64,000 nt of DNA from Prosapia bicincta (Eukaryota > Arthropoda > Insecta > Hemiptera > Cercopidae). Of this stretch, positions 51,700-63,936 are shown piece after piece. The stretch lies in NCBI GenBank assembly GCA_036971475.1, contig JBAIZL010000001.1, positions 154,574,044 to 154,638,043 of the forward strand. The letters run 5' to 3'. The position numbers and the translations under genes were made by a program. Each line of letters starts with the position of its first letter. Within the stretch, counting starts at the first letter, position 1. The notes below the pieces were generated by a model. It did not search any database. It saw only the letters and a program-made list of their open reading frames with translations, and was not told the origin of the DNA.

Positions 51700-52379
51700 A
51701 CGATAACTCTTAGAAACCTTAAATTAGACCAATCCTACAAACACCATGCAAATCTACAATCGATTCTGCGTCATCTAAGCCCTTGAAATGAGAAATCCAT
51801 TTTTTGTAGAAATCGTAAAATAGATGAACTATAGTTCATGCATTTTTTTAGAGCAAAAATATGATATTTACGATAACTTTCAAAATACTTATATTAGACT
51901 AATTCTACAAACACCATACAAATCTACGATCGATTCTGCGTCATCTAAGCCCTTGAAATGAGAAATCCATTTTTTGTAGAAATCGTAAAATAGATGAACT
52001 ATAGTTCATGCATTTTTTTAGAGCAAAAATATGATAATTACGATAACTTTCAGAATACTTATATTAGACCAATTCTACAAACACCATGCAAATCTACGAT
52101 CGATTCTGCGTCATCTAAGCCCTTGAAATGAGAAATCCATTTTTTGTAGAAATCGAAAAATAGATGAACTATAGTTCATGCATTTTTTTAGAGCAAAAAT
52201 ATGATAATTACGATAACTTTCAAAATACTTATATTAGACCAATTCTACAAACACCATGCAAATCTACGATCGATTCTGCGTCATCTAAGCCCTTGATGTG
52301 AGAAATCCATTTTTTGTAGAAATCGTAAAATAGATGAACTATAGTTCATGCATTTTTTTAGAGCAAAAATATGATAATT
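51700..52379 (+). repeat. Right copy of the four-monomer block
   Basis: Partner of 47968-48647, with agactaattc, aactttcagaatac and cttgatgtgag (52293). Private changes are gaaaccttaaatt in the first monomer (about 51714), ctacaatcg (about 51766) and aatcgaaaaatag (about 52154). The left copy's aaatacatt is absent here. Confidence 0.85.
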
Positions 52380-55268
52380 ACGATAACTTTCAAAATACTT
52401 ATATTAGACCAATTCTACAAACACCATGCAAATCTACGATCGATTCTGCGTCATCTAAGCCCTTGAAATGAGAAATCCATTTTTTGTAGAAATCGTAAAA
52501 TAGATGAACTATAGTTCATGCATTTTTTTAGAGCAAAAATATGATAATTACGATAACTTTCAAAATACTTATATTAGACCAATTCTACAAACACCATGCA
52601 AATCTACGATCGATTCTGCGTCATCTAAGCCCTTGAAATAAGAAATCCATTTTTTGTAGAAATCGTAAAATAGATGAACTATAGTTCATGCATTTTTTTA
52701 GAGCAAAAATATGATAATTACGATAACTTTCAAAATACTTATATTAGACCAATTCCACAAACACCATACAAATCTACGATCGATTCTGCGTCATCTAAGC
52801 CCATAAAATGAGAAATCCATTTTTTGTATAAATCGTAAAATTGATGAACTATAGTTCATGCATTTTTTTAGAGCAAAAATATGATAATTACGATAACTTT
52901 CAAAATACTTATATTAGACCAATTCTACAAACTCCATGCAAATCTACGATCGATTCTGCGTCATCTAAGCCCTTGAAATGAGAAATCCATTTTTTGTAGA
53001 AATCGTAAAATAGATGAACTATAGTTCATGCATTTTTTTAGAGCAAAAATATGATAATTACGATAACTTTCAAAATACTTATATTAGACCAATTCTACAA
53101 ACACCATGCAAATCTACGATCGATTCTGCGTCATCTAAGCCCTTGAAATGAGAAATCCATTTTTTGTAGAAATCGTAAAATAGATGAACTATAGTTCATG
53201 CATTTTTTTAGAGCAAAAATATGATAATTACGATAACTTTCAAAATACTTATATTAGACCAATTCTACAAACACCATACAAATCTACGATCGATTCTGCG
53301 TCATCTAAGCCCTTGAAATGAGAAATCCATTTTTTGTAGAAATCGTAAAATAGATGAACTATAGTTCATGCATTTTTTTAGAGCAAAAATATGATAATTA
53401 CGATAACTTTCAAAATACTTATATTAGACCAATTCTACAAACACCATGCAAATCTACGATCGATTCTGCGTCATCTAAGCCCTTGAAATGAGAAATCCAT
53501 TTTTTGTAGAAATCGTAAAATAGATGAACTATAGTTCATGCATTTTTTTAGAGCAAAAATATGATAATTACGACAACTTTCAAAATACTTATATTAGACC
53601 AATTCTACAAACACCATGCAAATCTACGATCGATTCTGCGTCATCTAAGCCCTTGAAATGAGAAATCCATTTTTTGTAGAAATCGTAAAATAGATGAACT
53701 ATAGTTCATGCATTTTTTTAGAGCAAAAATATGATAATTACGATAACTTTCAAAATACTTATATTAGACCAATTCTACAAACACCATGCAAATCTACGAT
53801 CGATTCTGCGTCATCTAAGCCCTTGAAATGAGAAATCCATTTTTTGTAGAAATCGAAAAATAGATGAACTATAGTTCATGCATTTTTTTAGAGCAAAATA
53901 TGATAATTACGATAACTTTCAAAATACTTATATTAGACCAATTCTACAAACACCATACAAATCTACGATCGATTCTGCGTCATCTAAGCCCTTGAAATGA
54001 GAAATCCATTTTTTGTAGAAATCGTAAAATAGATGAACTATAGTTCATGCATTTTTTTAGAGCAAAAATATGATAATTACGATAACTTTCAAAATACTTA
54101 TATTAGACCAATTCTACAAACACCATGCAAATCTACGATCGATACTGCGTCATCTAAGCCCTTGAAATGAGAAATCCATTTTTTGTAGAAATCGTAAAAT
54201 AGATGAACTATAGTTCATGCATTTTTTTAGAGCAAAAATATGATAATTACGACAACTTTCAAAATACTTATATTAGACCAATTCTACAAACACCATGCAA
54301 ATCTACGATCGATTCTTCGTCATCTAAGCCCTTGAAATGAGAAATCCATTTTTTGTAGAAATCGTAAAATAGATGAACTATAGTTCATGCATTTTTTTAG
54401 AGCAAAAATATGATAATTACGATAACTTTCAAAATACTTATATTAGACCAATTCTACAAACACCATGCATATCTACGATCGATTCTGCCTCATCTAAGCC
54501 CTTGAAATGAGAAATCCATTTTTTGTAGAAATCGTAAAATAGATGAACTATAGTTCATGCATTTTTTTAGAGCAAAAATATGATAATTACGATAACTTTC
54601 AAAATACTTATATTAGACCAATTCTACAAACACCATGCAAATCTACGATCGATTCTGCGTCATATAAGCCCTTGAAATGAGAAATCTATTTTTTGTAGAA
54701 ATCGTAAAATAGATGAACTATAGTTCATTCAATTTTTTAGAGCAAAAATATGATAATTACGATAACTTTCAAAATACCTTTATTAGACCAATTCTACAAA
54801 CACCATGCAAATCTACGATCGATTCTGCGTCATCTAAGCCCTTGAAATGAGAAATCCATTTTTTGTAGAAATCGTAAAATAGATGAACTATAGTTCATGC
54901 ATTTTTTTAGAGCAAAAATATGATAATTACGATAACTTTAAAAATACTTATATTAGACCAATTCTACAAACACCATGCAAATCTACGATCGATTCTGCGT
55001 CATCTAAGCCCTTGAAATGAGAAATACATTTTTTGTAGAAATCGTAAAATAGATGAACTATAGTTCATGCATTTTTTTAGAGCAAAAATATGATAATTAC
55101 GATAACTTTCAAAATACTTATATTAGACCAATTCTACAAACACCATGCAAATCTACGATCGATTCTGCGTCATCTAAGCCCTTGAAATGAGAAATCCATT
55201 TTTTGTAGAAATCGTAAAATAGATGAACTATAGTTCATGCATTTTTTTAGAGCAAAAATATGATAATA
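52380..55268 (+). repeat. Uniform type A zone
   Basis: Seventeen monomers, almost all type A and close to consensus, with no type B or gatagctc units. Variants are scattered singletons such as gcccataaaatg (about 52800), attccac (about 52753), gtataaatc and ttgatgaac (52827-52846), cattcaatttttt (about 54728) and aatacctttatt (about 54775). A 4-mer duplication is described separately at 53230. The last two monomers (54929-55268) resemble the end of the following 11-mer, sharing aaatacatt. I see no gene or regulatory feature. Confidence 0.85.
53230..54588 (+). repeat. 4-monomer higher-order repeat, about 680 bp x 2
   Basis: Copies are 53230-53908 and 53909-54588. Each begins with a catac monomer (caccataca at 53272 and 53951) and has cgacaac in the third monomer (53571 and 54250). 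The offset is 679 because one A is lost in agcaaaatatgat (about 53893). Only two markers support the period because the zone is so uniform. Confidence 0.75.
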
Positions 55269-58200
55269 ACGATAACTCTTAGAATACTTATATTAGACCA
55301 ATTCTACAAACACCATGCAAATCTACGATCGATTCTGCGTCATCTAAGCCCTTGAAATGAGAAATCCATTTTTTGTAGAAATCGTAAAATAGATGAACTA
55401 TAGTTCAGGCATTTTTTTAGTGCAAAAATATGATAATTACGATAACTTTCAAAATACTTATATTAGACCAATTCTACAAACACCATACAAATCTACGATC
55501 GATTCTGCGTCATCTAAGCCCTTGAAATGAGAAATCCATTTTTTGTAGAAATCGTAAAATAGATGAACTATAGTTCATGCATTTTTTTAGTGCAAAAATA
55601 TGATAATTACGATAACTTTCAAAATACTTATATTAGACCAATTCTACAAACACCATACAAATCTACGATCGATTCTGCGTCATCTAAGCCCTTGAAATGA
55701 GAAATCCATTTTTTGTAGAAATCGTAAAATAGATGAACTATAGTTCATGCATTTTTTTAGAGCAAAAATATGATATTTACGATAACTTTCAAAATACTTA
55801 TATTAGACCAATTCTACAAACACCATACAAATCTACGATCGATTCTGCGTCATCTAAGCCCTTGAAATGAGAAATCCATTTTTTGTAGAAATCGTAAAAT
55901 AGATGAACTATAGTTCATGCCTTTTTTTAGAGCAAAAATATGATAATTACGATAGCTCTTAGAATACTTATATTAGACCAATTCTACAAACACCATGCAA
56001 ATCTACGATCGATTCTGCGTCATCTAAGCCCTTGAAATGAGAAATCCATTTTTTGTAGAAATCGTAAAATAGATGAACTATAGTTCATGCATTTTTTTAG
56101 AGCAAAAATATGATAATTACGATAACTTTCAAAATACTTATATTAGACCAATTCTACAAACACCATACAAATCTACGATCGATTCTGCGTCATCTAAGCC
56201 CTTGAAATGAGATATCCATTTTTTGTAGAAATCGTAAAATAGATGAACTATAGTTCATGCATTTTTTTAGAGCAAAAATATGATATTTACGATAACTTTC
56301 AAAATACTTATATTAGACCAATTCTACAAACACCATGCAAATCTACGATCGATTCTGCGTCATCTAAGCCCTTGAAATGAGAAATCCATTTTTTGTAGAA
56401 ATCGTAAAATAGATGAACTATAGTTCATGCATTTTTTTAGAGCAAAAATATGATAATTACGATATCTTTCAAAATACTTATATTAGACCAATTCTACAAA
56501 CACCATGCAAATCTACGATCGATTCTGCGTCATCTAAGCCCTTGAAATGAGAAATCCATTTTTTGTAGAAATCGTAAAATAGATGAACTATAGTTCATGC
56601 ATTTTTTTAGAGCAAAAATATGATAATTACGATAACTTTCAAAATACTTATATTAAACCAATTCTACAAACACCATACAAATCTACGATCGATTCTGCGT
56701 CATCTAAGCCCTTGAAATGAGAAATCCATTTTTTGTAGAAATCGTAAAATAGATGAACTATAGTTCATGCATTTTTTTAGAGCAAAAATATGATAATTAC
56801 GATAGCTCTTAGAATACTTATATTAGACCAATTCTACAAACACCATGCAAATCTACGATCGATTCTGCGTCATCTAAGCCCTTGAAATGAGAAATACATT
56901 TTTTGTAGAAATCGTAAAATAGATGAACTATAGTTCATGCATTTTTTTAGAGCAAAAATATGATAATTACGATAACTTTCAAAATACTTATATTAGACCA
57001 ATTCTACAAACACCATGCAAATCTACGATCGATTCTGCGTCATCTAAGCCCTTGAAATGAGAAATCCATTTTTTGTAGAAATCGTAAAATAGATGAACTA
57101 TAGTTCATGCATTTTTTTAGAGCAAAAATATGATAATAACGATAACTCTTAGAATACTTATATTAGACCAATTCTACAAACACCATGCAAATCTACGATC
57201 GATTCTGCGTCATCTAAGCCCTTGAAATGAGAAATCCATTTTTTGTAGAAATCGTAAAATAGATGAACTATAGTTCAGGCATTTTTTTAGTGCAAAAATA
57301 TGATAATTACGATAACTTTCAAAATACTTATATTAGACCAATTCTACAAACACCATACAAATCTACGATCGATTCTGCGTCATCTAAGCCCTTGAAATGA
57401 GAAATCCATTTTTTGTAGAAATCGTAAAATAGATGAACTATAGTTCATGCATTTTTTTAGTGCAAAAATATGATAATTACGATAACTTTCAAAATACTTA
57501 TATTAGACCAATTCTACAAACACCATACAAATCTACGATCGATTCTGCGTCATCTAAGCCCTTGAAATGAGAAATCCATTTTTTGTAGAAATCGTAAAAT
57601 AGATGAACTATAGTTCATGCATTTTTTTAGAGCAAAAATATGATATTTACGATAACTTTCAAAATACTTATATTAGACCAATTCTACAAACACCATACAA
57701 ATCTACGATCGATTCTGCGTCATCTAAGCCCTTGAAATGAGAAATCCATTTTTTGTAGAAATCGTAAAATAGATGAACTATAGTTCATGCCTTTTTTTAG
57801 AGCAAAAATATGATAATTACGATAGCTCTTAGAATACTTATATTAGACCAATTCTACAAACACCATGCAAATCTACGATCGATTCTGCGTCATCTAAGCC
57901 CTTGAAATGAGAAATCCATTTTTTGTAGAAATCGTAAAATAGATGAACTATAGTTCATGCATTTTTTTAGAGCAAAAATATGATAATTACGATAACTTTC
58001 AAAATACTTATATTAGACCAATTCTACAAACACCATACAAATCTACGATCGATTCTGCGTCATCTAAGCCCTTGAAATGAGATATCCATTTTTTGTAGAA
58101 ATCGTAAAATAGATGAACTATAGTTCATGCATTTTTTTAGAGCAAAAATATGATAATTACGATAACTTTCAAAATACTTATATTAGACCAATTCTACAAA

Positions 58201-59008
58201 CACCATGCAAATCTACGATCGATTCTGCGTCATCTAAGCCCTTGAAATGAGAAATCCATTTTTTGTAGAAATCGTAAAATAGATGAACTATAGTTCATGC
58301 ATTTTTTTAGAGCAAAAATATGATAATTACGATATCTTTCAAAATACTTATATTAGACCAATTCTACAAACACCATGCAAATCTACGATCGATTCTGCGT
58401 CATCTAAGCCCTTGAAATGAGAAATCCATTTTTTGTAGAAATCGTAAAATAGATGAACTATAGTTCATGCATTTTTTTAGAGCAAAAATATGATAATTAC
58501 GATAACTTTCAAAATACTTATATTAAACCAATTCTACAAACACCATACAAATCTACGATCGATTCTGCGTCATCTAAGCCCTTGAAATGAGAAATCCATT
58601 TTTTGTAGAAATCGTAAAATAGATGAACTATAGTTCATGCATTTTTTTAGAGCAAAAATATGATAATTACGATAGCTCTTAGAATACTTATATTAGACCA
58701 ATTCTACAAACACCATGCAAATCTACGATCGATTCTGCGTCATCTAAGCCCTTGAAATGAGAAATCCATTTTCTGTAGAAATCGTAAAATAGATGAACTA
58801 TAGTTCATGCATTTTTTTAGAGCAAAAATATGATAATTACGATAACTTTCAAAATACTTATATTAGACCAATTCTACAAACACCATGCAAATCTACGATC
58901 GATTCTGCGTCATCTAAGCCCTTGAAATGAGAAATCCATTTTTTGTAGAAATCGTAAAATAGATGAACTATAGTTCATGCATTTTTTTAGAGCAAAAATA
59001 TGATAATA
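55269..59008 (+). repeat. 11-monomer higher-order repeat, 1870 bp x 2
   Basis: Copies are 55269-57138 and 57139-59008. The shared order is: a gataataac-preceded ctcttag unit with gttcaggc and tttagtgc; catac with tttagtgc; catac; gatattt/catac with catgcc; gatagctc; catac with gatatcc; type A; gatatctttc; ttaaacc/catac; gatagctc; type A. The copies are nearly identical. Differences I saw are aaatacatt against ttttctgtag in the tenth unit and gatattt against gataatt before the seventh. Confidence 0.94.
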
Positions 59009-60368
59009 ACGATAACTCTTAGAATACTTATATTAGACCAATTCTACAAACACCATGCAAATCTACGATCGATTCTGCGTCATCTAAGCCCTTGAAATGA
59101 GAAATCCATTTTTTGTAGAAATCGTAAAATAGATGAACTATAGTTCAGGCATTTTTTTAGTGTAAAAATATGATAATTACGATAACTTTCAAAATACTTA
59201 TATTAGACCAATTCTACAAACACCATACAAATCTACGATCGATTCTGCGTCATCTAAGCCCTTGAAATGAGAAATCCATTTTTTGTAGAAATCGTAAAAT
59301 AGATGAACTATAGTTCATGCATTTTTTTAGAGCAAAAATATGATATTTACGATAACTTTCAAAATACTTATATTAGACCAATTCTACAAACACCATACAA
59401 ATCTACGATCGATTCTGCGTCATCTAAGCCCTTGAAATGAGAAATCCATTTTTTGTAGAAATCGTAAAATAGATGAACTATAGTTCATGCCTTTTTTTAG
59501 AGCAAAATAATGATAATTACGATAGCTCTTAGAATACTTATATTAGACCAATTCTACAAACACCATGCAAATCTACGATCGATTCTGCGTCATCTAAGCC
59601 CTTGAAATGAGAAATTCATTTTTTGTAGAAATCGTAAAATAGATGAACTATAGTTCATGCATTTTTTTAGAGCAAAAATATGATAATTACGATAACTTTC
59701 AAAATACTTATATTAGACCAATTCTACAAACACCATACAAATCTACGATCGATTCTGCGTCATCTAAGCCCTTGAAATGAGATATCCATTTTTTGTAGAA
59801 ATCGTAAAATAGATGAACTATAGTTCATGCATTTTTTTAGAGCAAAAATATGATAATTACGATAACTTTCAAAATACTTATATTAGACCAATTCTACAAA
59901 CACCATGCAAATCTACGATCGATTCTGCGTCATCTAAGCCCTTGAAATGAGAATTCCATTTTTTGTAGAAATCGTAAAATAGATGAACTATAGTTCATGC
60001 ATTTTTTTAGAGCAAAAATATGATAATTACGATAACCTTCAAAATACTTATATTAAACCAATTCTACAAACACCATACAAATCTACGATCGATTCTGCGT
60101 CATCTAAGCCCTTGAAATGAGAAATCCATTTTTTGTAGAAATCGTAAAATAGATGAACTATAGTTCATGCATTTTTTTAGAGCAAAAATATGATAATTAC
60201 GATAACTTTCAAAATACTTATATTAGACCAATTCTACAAACACCATGCAAATCTACGATCGATTCTGCGTCATCTAAGCCCTTGAAATGAGAAATCCATT
60301 TTTTGTAGAAATCGTAAAATAGATGAACTATAGTTCATGCATTTTTTTAGAGCAAAAATATGATAATT
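59009..60368 (+). repeat. 11-mer derivative reduced to 8 monomers
   Basis: It starts with the gataataac/gttcaggc unit (here tttagtgtaaaa) but one catac unit, the gatatctttc unit and the second gatagctc unit are missing, giving 1360 bp. New variants are aaaataatgat after catgcc (about 59505), gaaattcatt (about 59615), gaattcc (about 59952) and aaccttc (about 60036). The aaaataatgat change is shared with 63088-64000. Confidence 0.88.
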
Positions 60369-61897
60369 ACGATAACTCTTAGAATACTTATATTAGACCA
60401 ATTCTACAAACACCATGCAAATCTACGATCGATTCTGCGTCATCTAAGCCCTTGAAATGAGAAATCCATTTTTTGTAGAAATCGTAAAATAGATGAACTA
60501 TAGTTCATGCATTTTTTTTAGTGCAAAAATATGATAATTACGATAACTTTCAAAATACTTATATTAGACCAATTCTACAAACACCATACAAATCTACGAT
60601 CGATTCTGCGTCATCTAAGCCCTTGAAATGAGAAATCCATTTTTTGTAGAAATCGTAAAGTAGATGAACTATAGTTCATGCATTTTTTTAGAGCAAAAAT
60701 ATGATATTTACGATAACTTTCAAAATACTTATATTAGACCAATTCTACAAACACCATACAAATCTACGATCGATTCTGCGTCATCTAAGCCCTTGAAATG
60801 AGAAATCCATTTTTTGTAGAAATCGTAAAATAGATGAACTATAGTTCATGCTTTTTTTAGAGCAAAAATATGATAATTACGATAGCTCTTAGAATACTTA
60901 TATTAGACCAATTCTACAAACACCATGCAAATCTACGATCGATTCTGCGTCATCTAAGCCCTTGAAATGAGAAATCCATTTTTTGTAGAAATCGTAAAAT
61001 AGATGAACTATAGTTCATGCATTTTTTTAGAGCAAAAATATGATAATTACGATAACTTTCAAAATACTTATATTAGACCAATTCTACAAACACCATGCAA
61101 ATCTACGATCGATTCTGCGTCATCTAAGCCCTTGAAATGAGATATCCATTTTTTGTAGAAATCGTAAAATAGATGAACTCTAGTTCATGCATTTTTTTAG
61201 AGCAAAAATATGATAATTACGATAACTTTCAAAATACTTATTTTAGACCAATTCTACAAACACCATGCAAATCTACGATCGATTCTGCGTCATCTAAGCC
61301 CTTGAAATGAGAAATCCATTTTTGTAGAAATCGTAAAATAGATGAACTATAGTTCATGCATTTTTTTAGAGCAAAAATATGATAATTACGATAACTTTCA
61401 AAATACTTATATTAGACCAATTCTACAAACACCATACAAATCTACGATCGATTCTGCGTCATCTAAGCCCTTGAAATGAGATATCCATTTTTTGTAGAAA
61501 TCGTAAAATAGATGAACTCTAGTTCATGCATTTTTTTAGAGCAAAAATATGATAATTACGATAACTTTCAAAATACTTATTTTAGACCAATTCTACAAAC
61601 ACCATGCAAATCTACGATCGATTCTGCGTCATCTAAGCCCTTGAAATGAGAAATCCATTTTTTGTAGAAATCGTAAAATAGATGAACTATAGTTCATGCA
61701 TTTTTTTAGAGCAAAAATATGATAATTACGATAACTTTCAAAATACTTATATTAGACCAATTCTACAAACACCATGCAAATCAACGATCGATTCTGCGTC
61801 ATCTAAGCCCTTGAAATGAGAAATCCATTTTTAGTAGAAATCGTAAAATAGATGAACTATAGTTCATGCATTTTTTTAGAGCAAAAATATGATAATT
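60369..61897 (+). repeat. 11-mer derivative with 9 monomers and an internal dimer
   Basis: It starts with a ctcttag unit carrying tttagtgc but no gttcaggc, and has T-tract length changes at about 60512 (+1), 60851 (-1) and 61320 (-1). Its middle holds a tandem dimer (61049-61727). Private changes are gtaaagtag (about 60656), aatcaacg (about 61781) and tttttagtag (about 61830). Confidence 0.85.
61049..61727 (+). repeat. Local dimer duplication, about 340 bp x 2
   Basis: A gatatcc plus actctagttc monomer followed by a cttattttagacc monomer occurs twice (61049-61387 and 61388-61727). The offset is 339 because one T is missing in the first copy. The two first units differ at catgc against catac. 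This is a young duplication inside the 9-monomer derivative. Confidence 0.85.
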
Positions 61898-63087
61898 ACG
61901 ATAACTCTTAGAATACTTATATTAGACCAATTCTACAAACACCATGCAAATCTACGATCGATTCTGCGTCATCTAAGCCCTTGAAATGAGAAATCCATTT
62001 TTTGTAGAAATCGTAAAATAGATGAACTATAGTTCATGCATTTTTTTAGTGCAAAAATATGATAATTACGATAACTTTCAAAATACTTATATTAGACCAA
62101 TTCTACAAACACCATACAAATCTACGATCGATTCTGCGTCATCTAAGCCCTTGAAATGAGAAATCCATTTTTTGTAGAAATCGTAAAATAGATGAACTAT
62201 AGTTCATGCATTTTTTTAGAGCAAAAATATGATAATTACGATAACTTTCAAAATACTTATATTAGACCAATTCTACAAACACCATACAAATCTACGATCG
62301 ATTCTGCGTCATCTAAGCCCTTGAAATGAGATATCCATTTTTTGTAGAAATCGTAAAATAGATGAACTATAGTTCATGCATTTTTTTAGAGCAAAAATAT
62401 GATAATTACGATAACTTTCAAAATACTTATATTAGACCAATTCTACAAACACCATGCAAATCTACGATCGATTCTGCGTCATCTAAGCCCTTGAAATGAG
62501 AAATCCATTTTTTGTAGAAATCGTAAAATAGATGAACTATAGTTCATGCATTTTTTTAGAGCAAAAATATGATAATTACGATAACTTTCAAAATACTTAT
62601 ATTAAACCAATTCTACAAACACCATACAAATCTACGATCGATTCTGCGTCATCTAAGCCCTTGAAATGAGAAATCCATTTTTTGTAGAAATCGTAAAATA
62701 GATGAACTATAGTTCATGCATTTTTTTAGAGCAAAAATATGATAATTACGATAGCTCTTAGAATACTTATATTAGACCAATTCTACAAACACCATGCAAA
62801 TCTACGATCGATTCTGCGTCATCTAAGCCCTTGAAATGAGAAATCCATTTTCTGTAGAAATCGTAAAATAGATGAACTATAGTTCATGCATTTTTTTAGA
62901 GCAAAAATATGATAATTACGATAACTTTCAAAATACTTATATTAGACCAATTCTACAAACACCATGCAAATCTACGATCGATTCTGCGTCATCTAAGCCC
63001 TTGAAAAGAGAAATCCATTTTTTGTAAAAATCGTAAAATAGATGAACTATAGTTCATGCATTTTTTTAGAGCAAAAATATGATAATA
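61898..63087 (+). repeat. 11-mer derivative with 7 monomers
   Basis: Order is ctcttag with tttagtgc, catac, catac with gatatcc, type A, ttaaacc/catac, gatagctc with ttttctgtag, and type A with gaaaagag and gtaaaaatcg. Compared with the full 11-mer, four units are missing. The ttttctgtag marker (about 62849) is shared with the second full copy (about 58772). Confidence 0.85.
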
Positions 63088-63936
63088 ACGATAACTCTTA
63101 GAATACTTATATTAGACCAATTCTACAAACACCATGCAAATCTACGATCGATTCTGCGTCATCTAAGCCCTTGAAATGAGAAATCCATTTTTTGTAGAAA
63201 TCGTAAAATAGATGAACTATAGTTCAGGCATTTTTTTAGTGCAAAAATATGATAATTACGATAACTTTCAAAATACTTATATTAGACCAATTCTACAAAC
63301 ACCATACAAATCTACGATCGATTCTGCGTCATCTAAGCCCTTGAAATGAGAAATCCATTTTTTGTAGAAATCGTAAAATAGATGAACTATAGTTCATGCA
63401 TTTTTTAGAGCAAAAATATGATATTTACGATAACTTTCAAAATACTTATATTAGACCAATTCTACAAACACCATACAAATCTACGATCGATTCTGCGTCA
63501 TCTAAGCCCTTGAAATGAGAAATCCATTTTTTGTAGAAATCGTAAAATAGATGAACTATAGTTCATGCCTTTTTTTAGAGCAAAATAATGATAATTACGA
63601 TAGCTCTTAGAATACTTATATTAGACCAATTCTACAAACACCATGCAAATCTACGATCGATTCTGCGTCATCTAAGCCCTTGAAATGAGAAATCCATTTT
63701 TTGTAGAAATCGTAAAATAGATGAACTATAGTTCATGCATTTTTTTAGAGCAAAAATATGATAATTACGATAACTTTCAAAATACTTATATTAGACCAAT
63801 TCTACAAACACCATACAAATCTACGATCGATTCTGCGTCATCTAAGCCCTTGAAATGAGATATCCATTTTTTGTAGAAATCGTAAAATAGATGAACTATA
63901 GTTCATGCATTTTTTTAGAGCAAAAATATGATAATT
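63088..63936 (+). repeat. Start of a further 11-mer copy
   Basis: Five complete monomers follow the 11-mer order (gataataac/gttcaggc/tttagtgc; catac; gatattt/catac with catgcc and aaaataatgat; gatagctc; catac with gatatcc). As at 59009, one catac unit is missing after the first. This matches 59009-59860 at an offset of 4079, so the two probably share an ancestor with that loss. The copy continues to the right edge. Confidence 0.88.
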
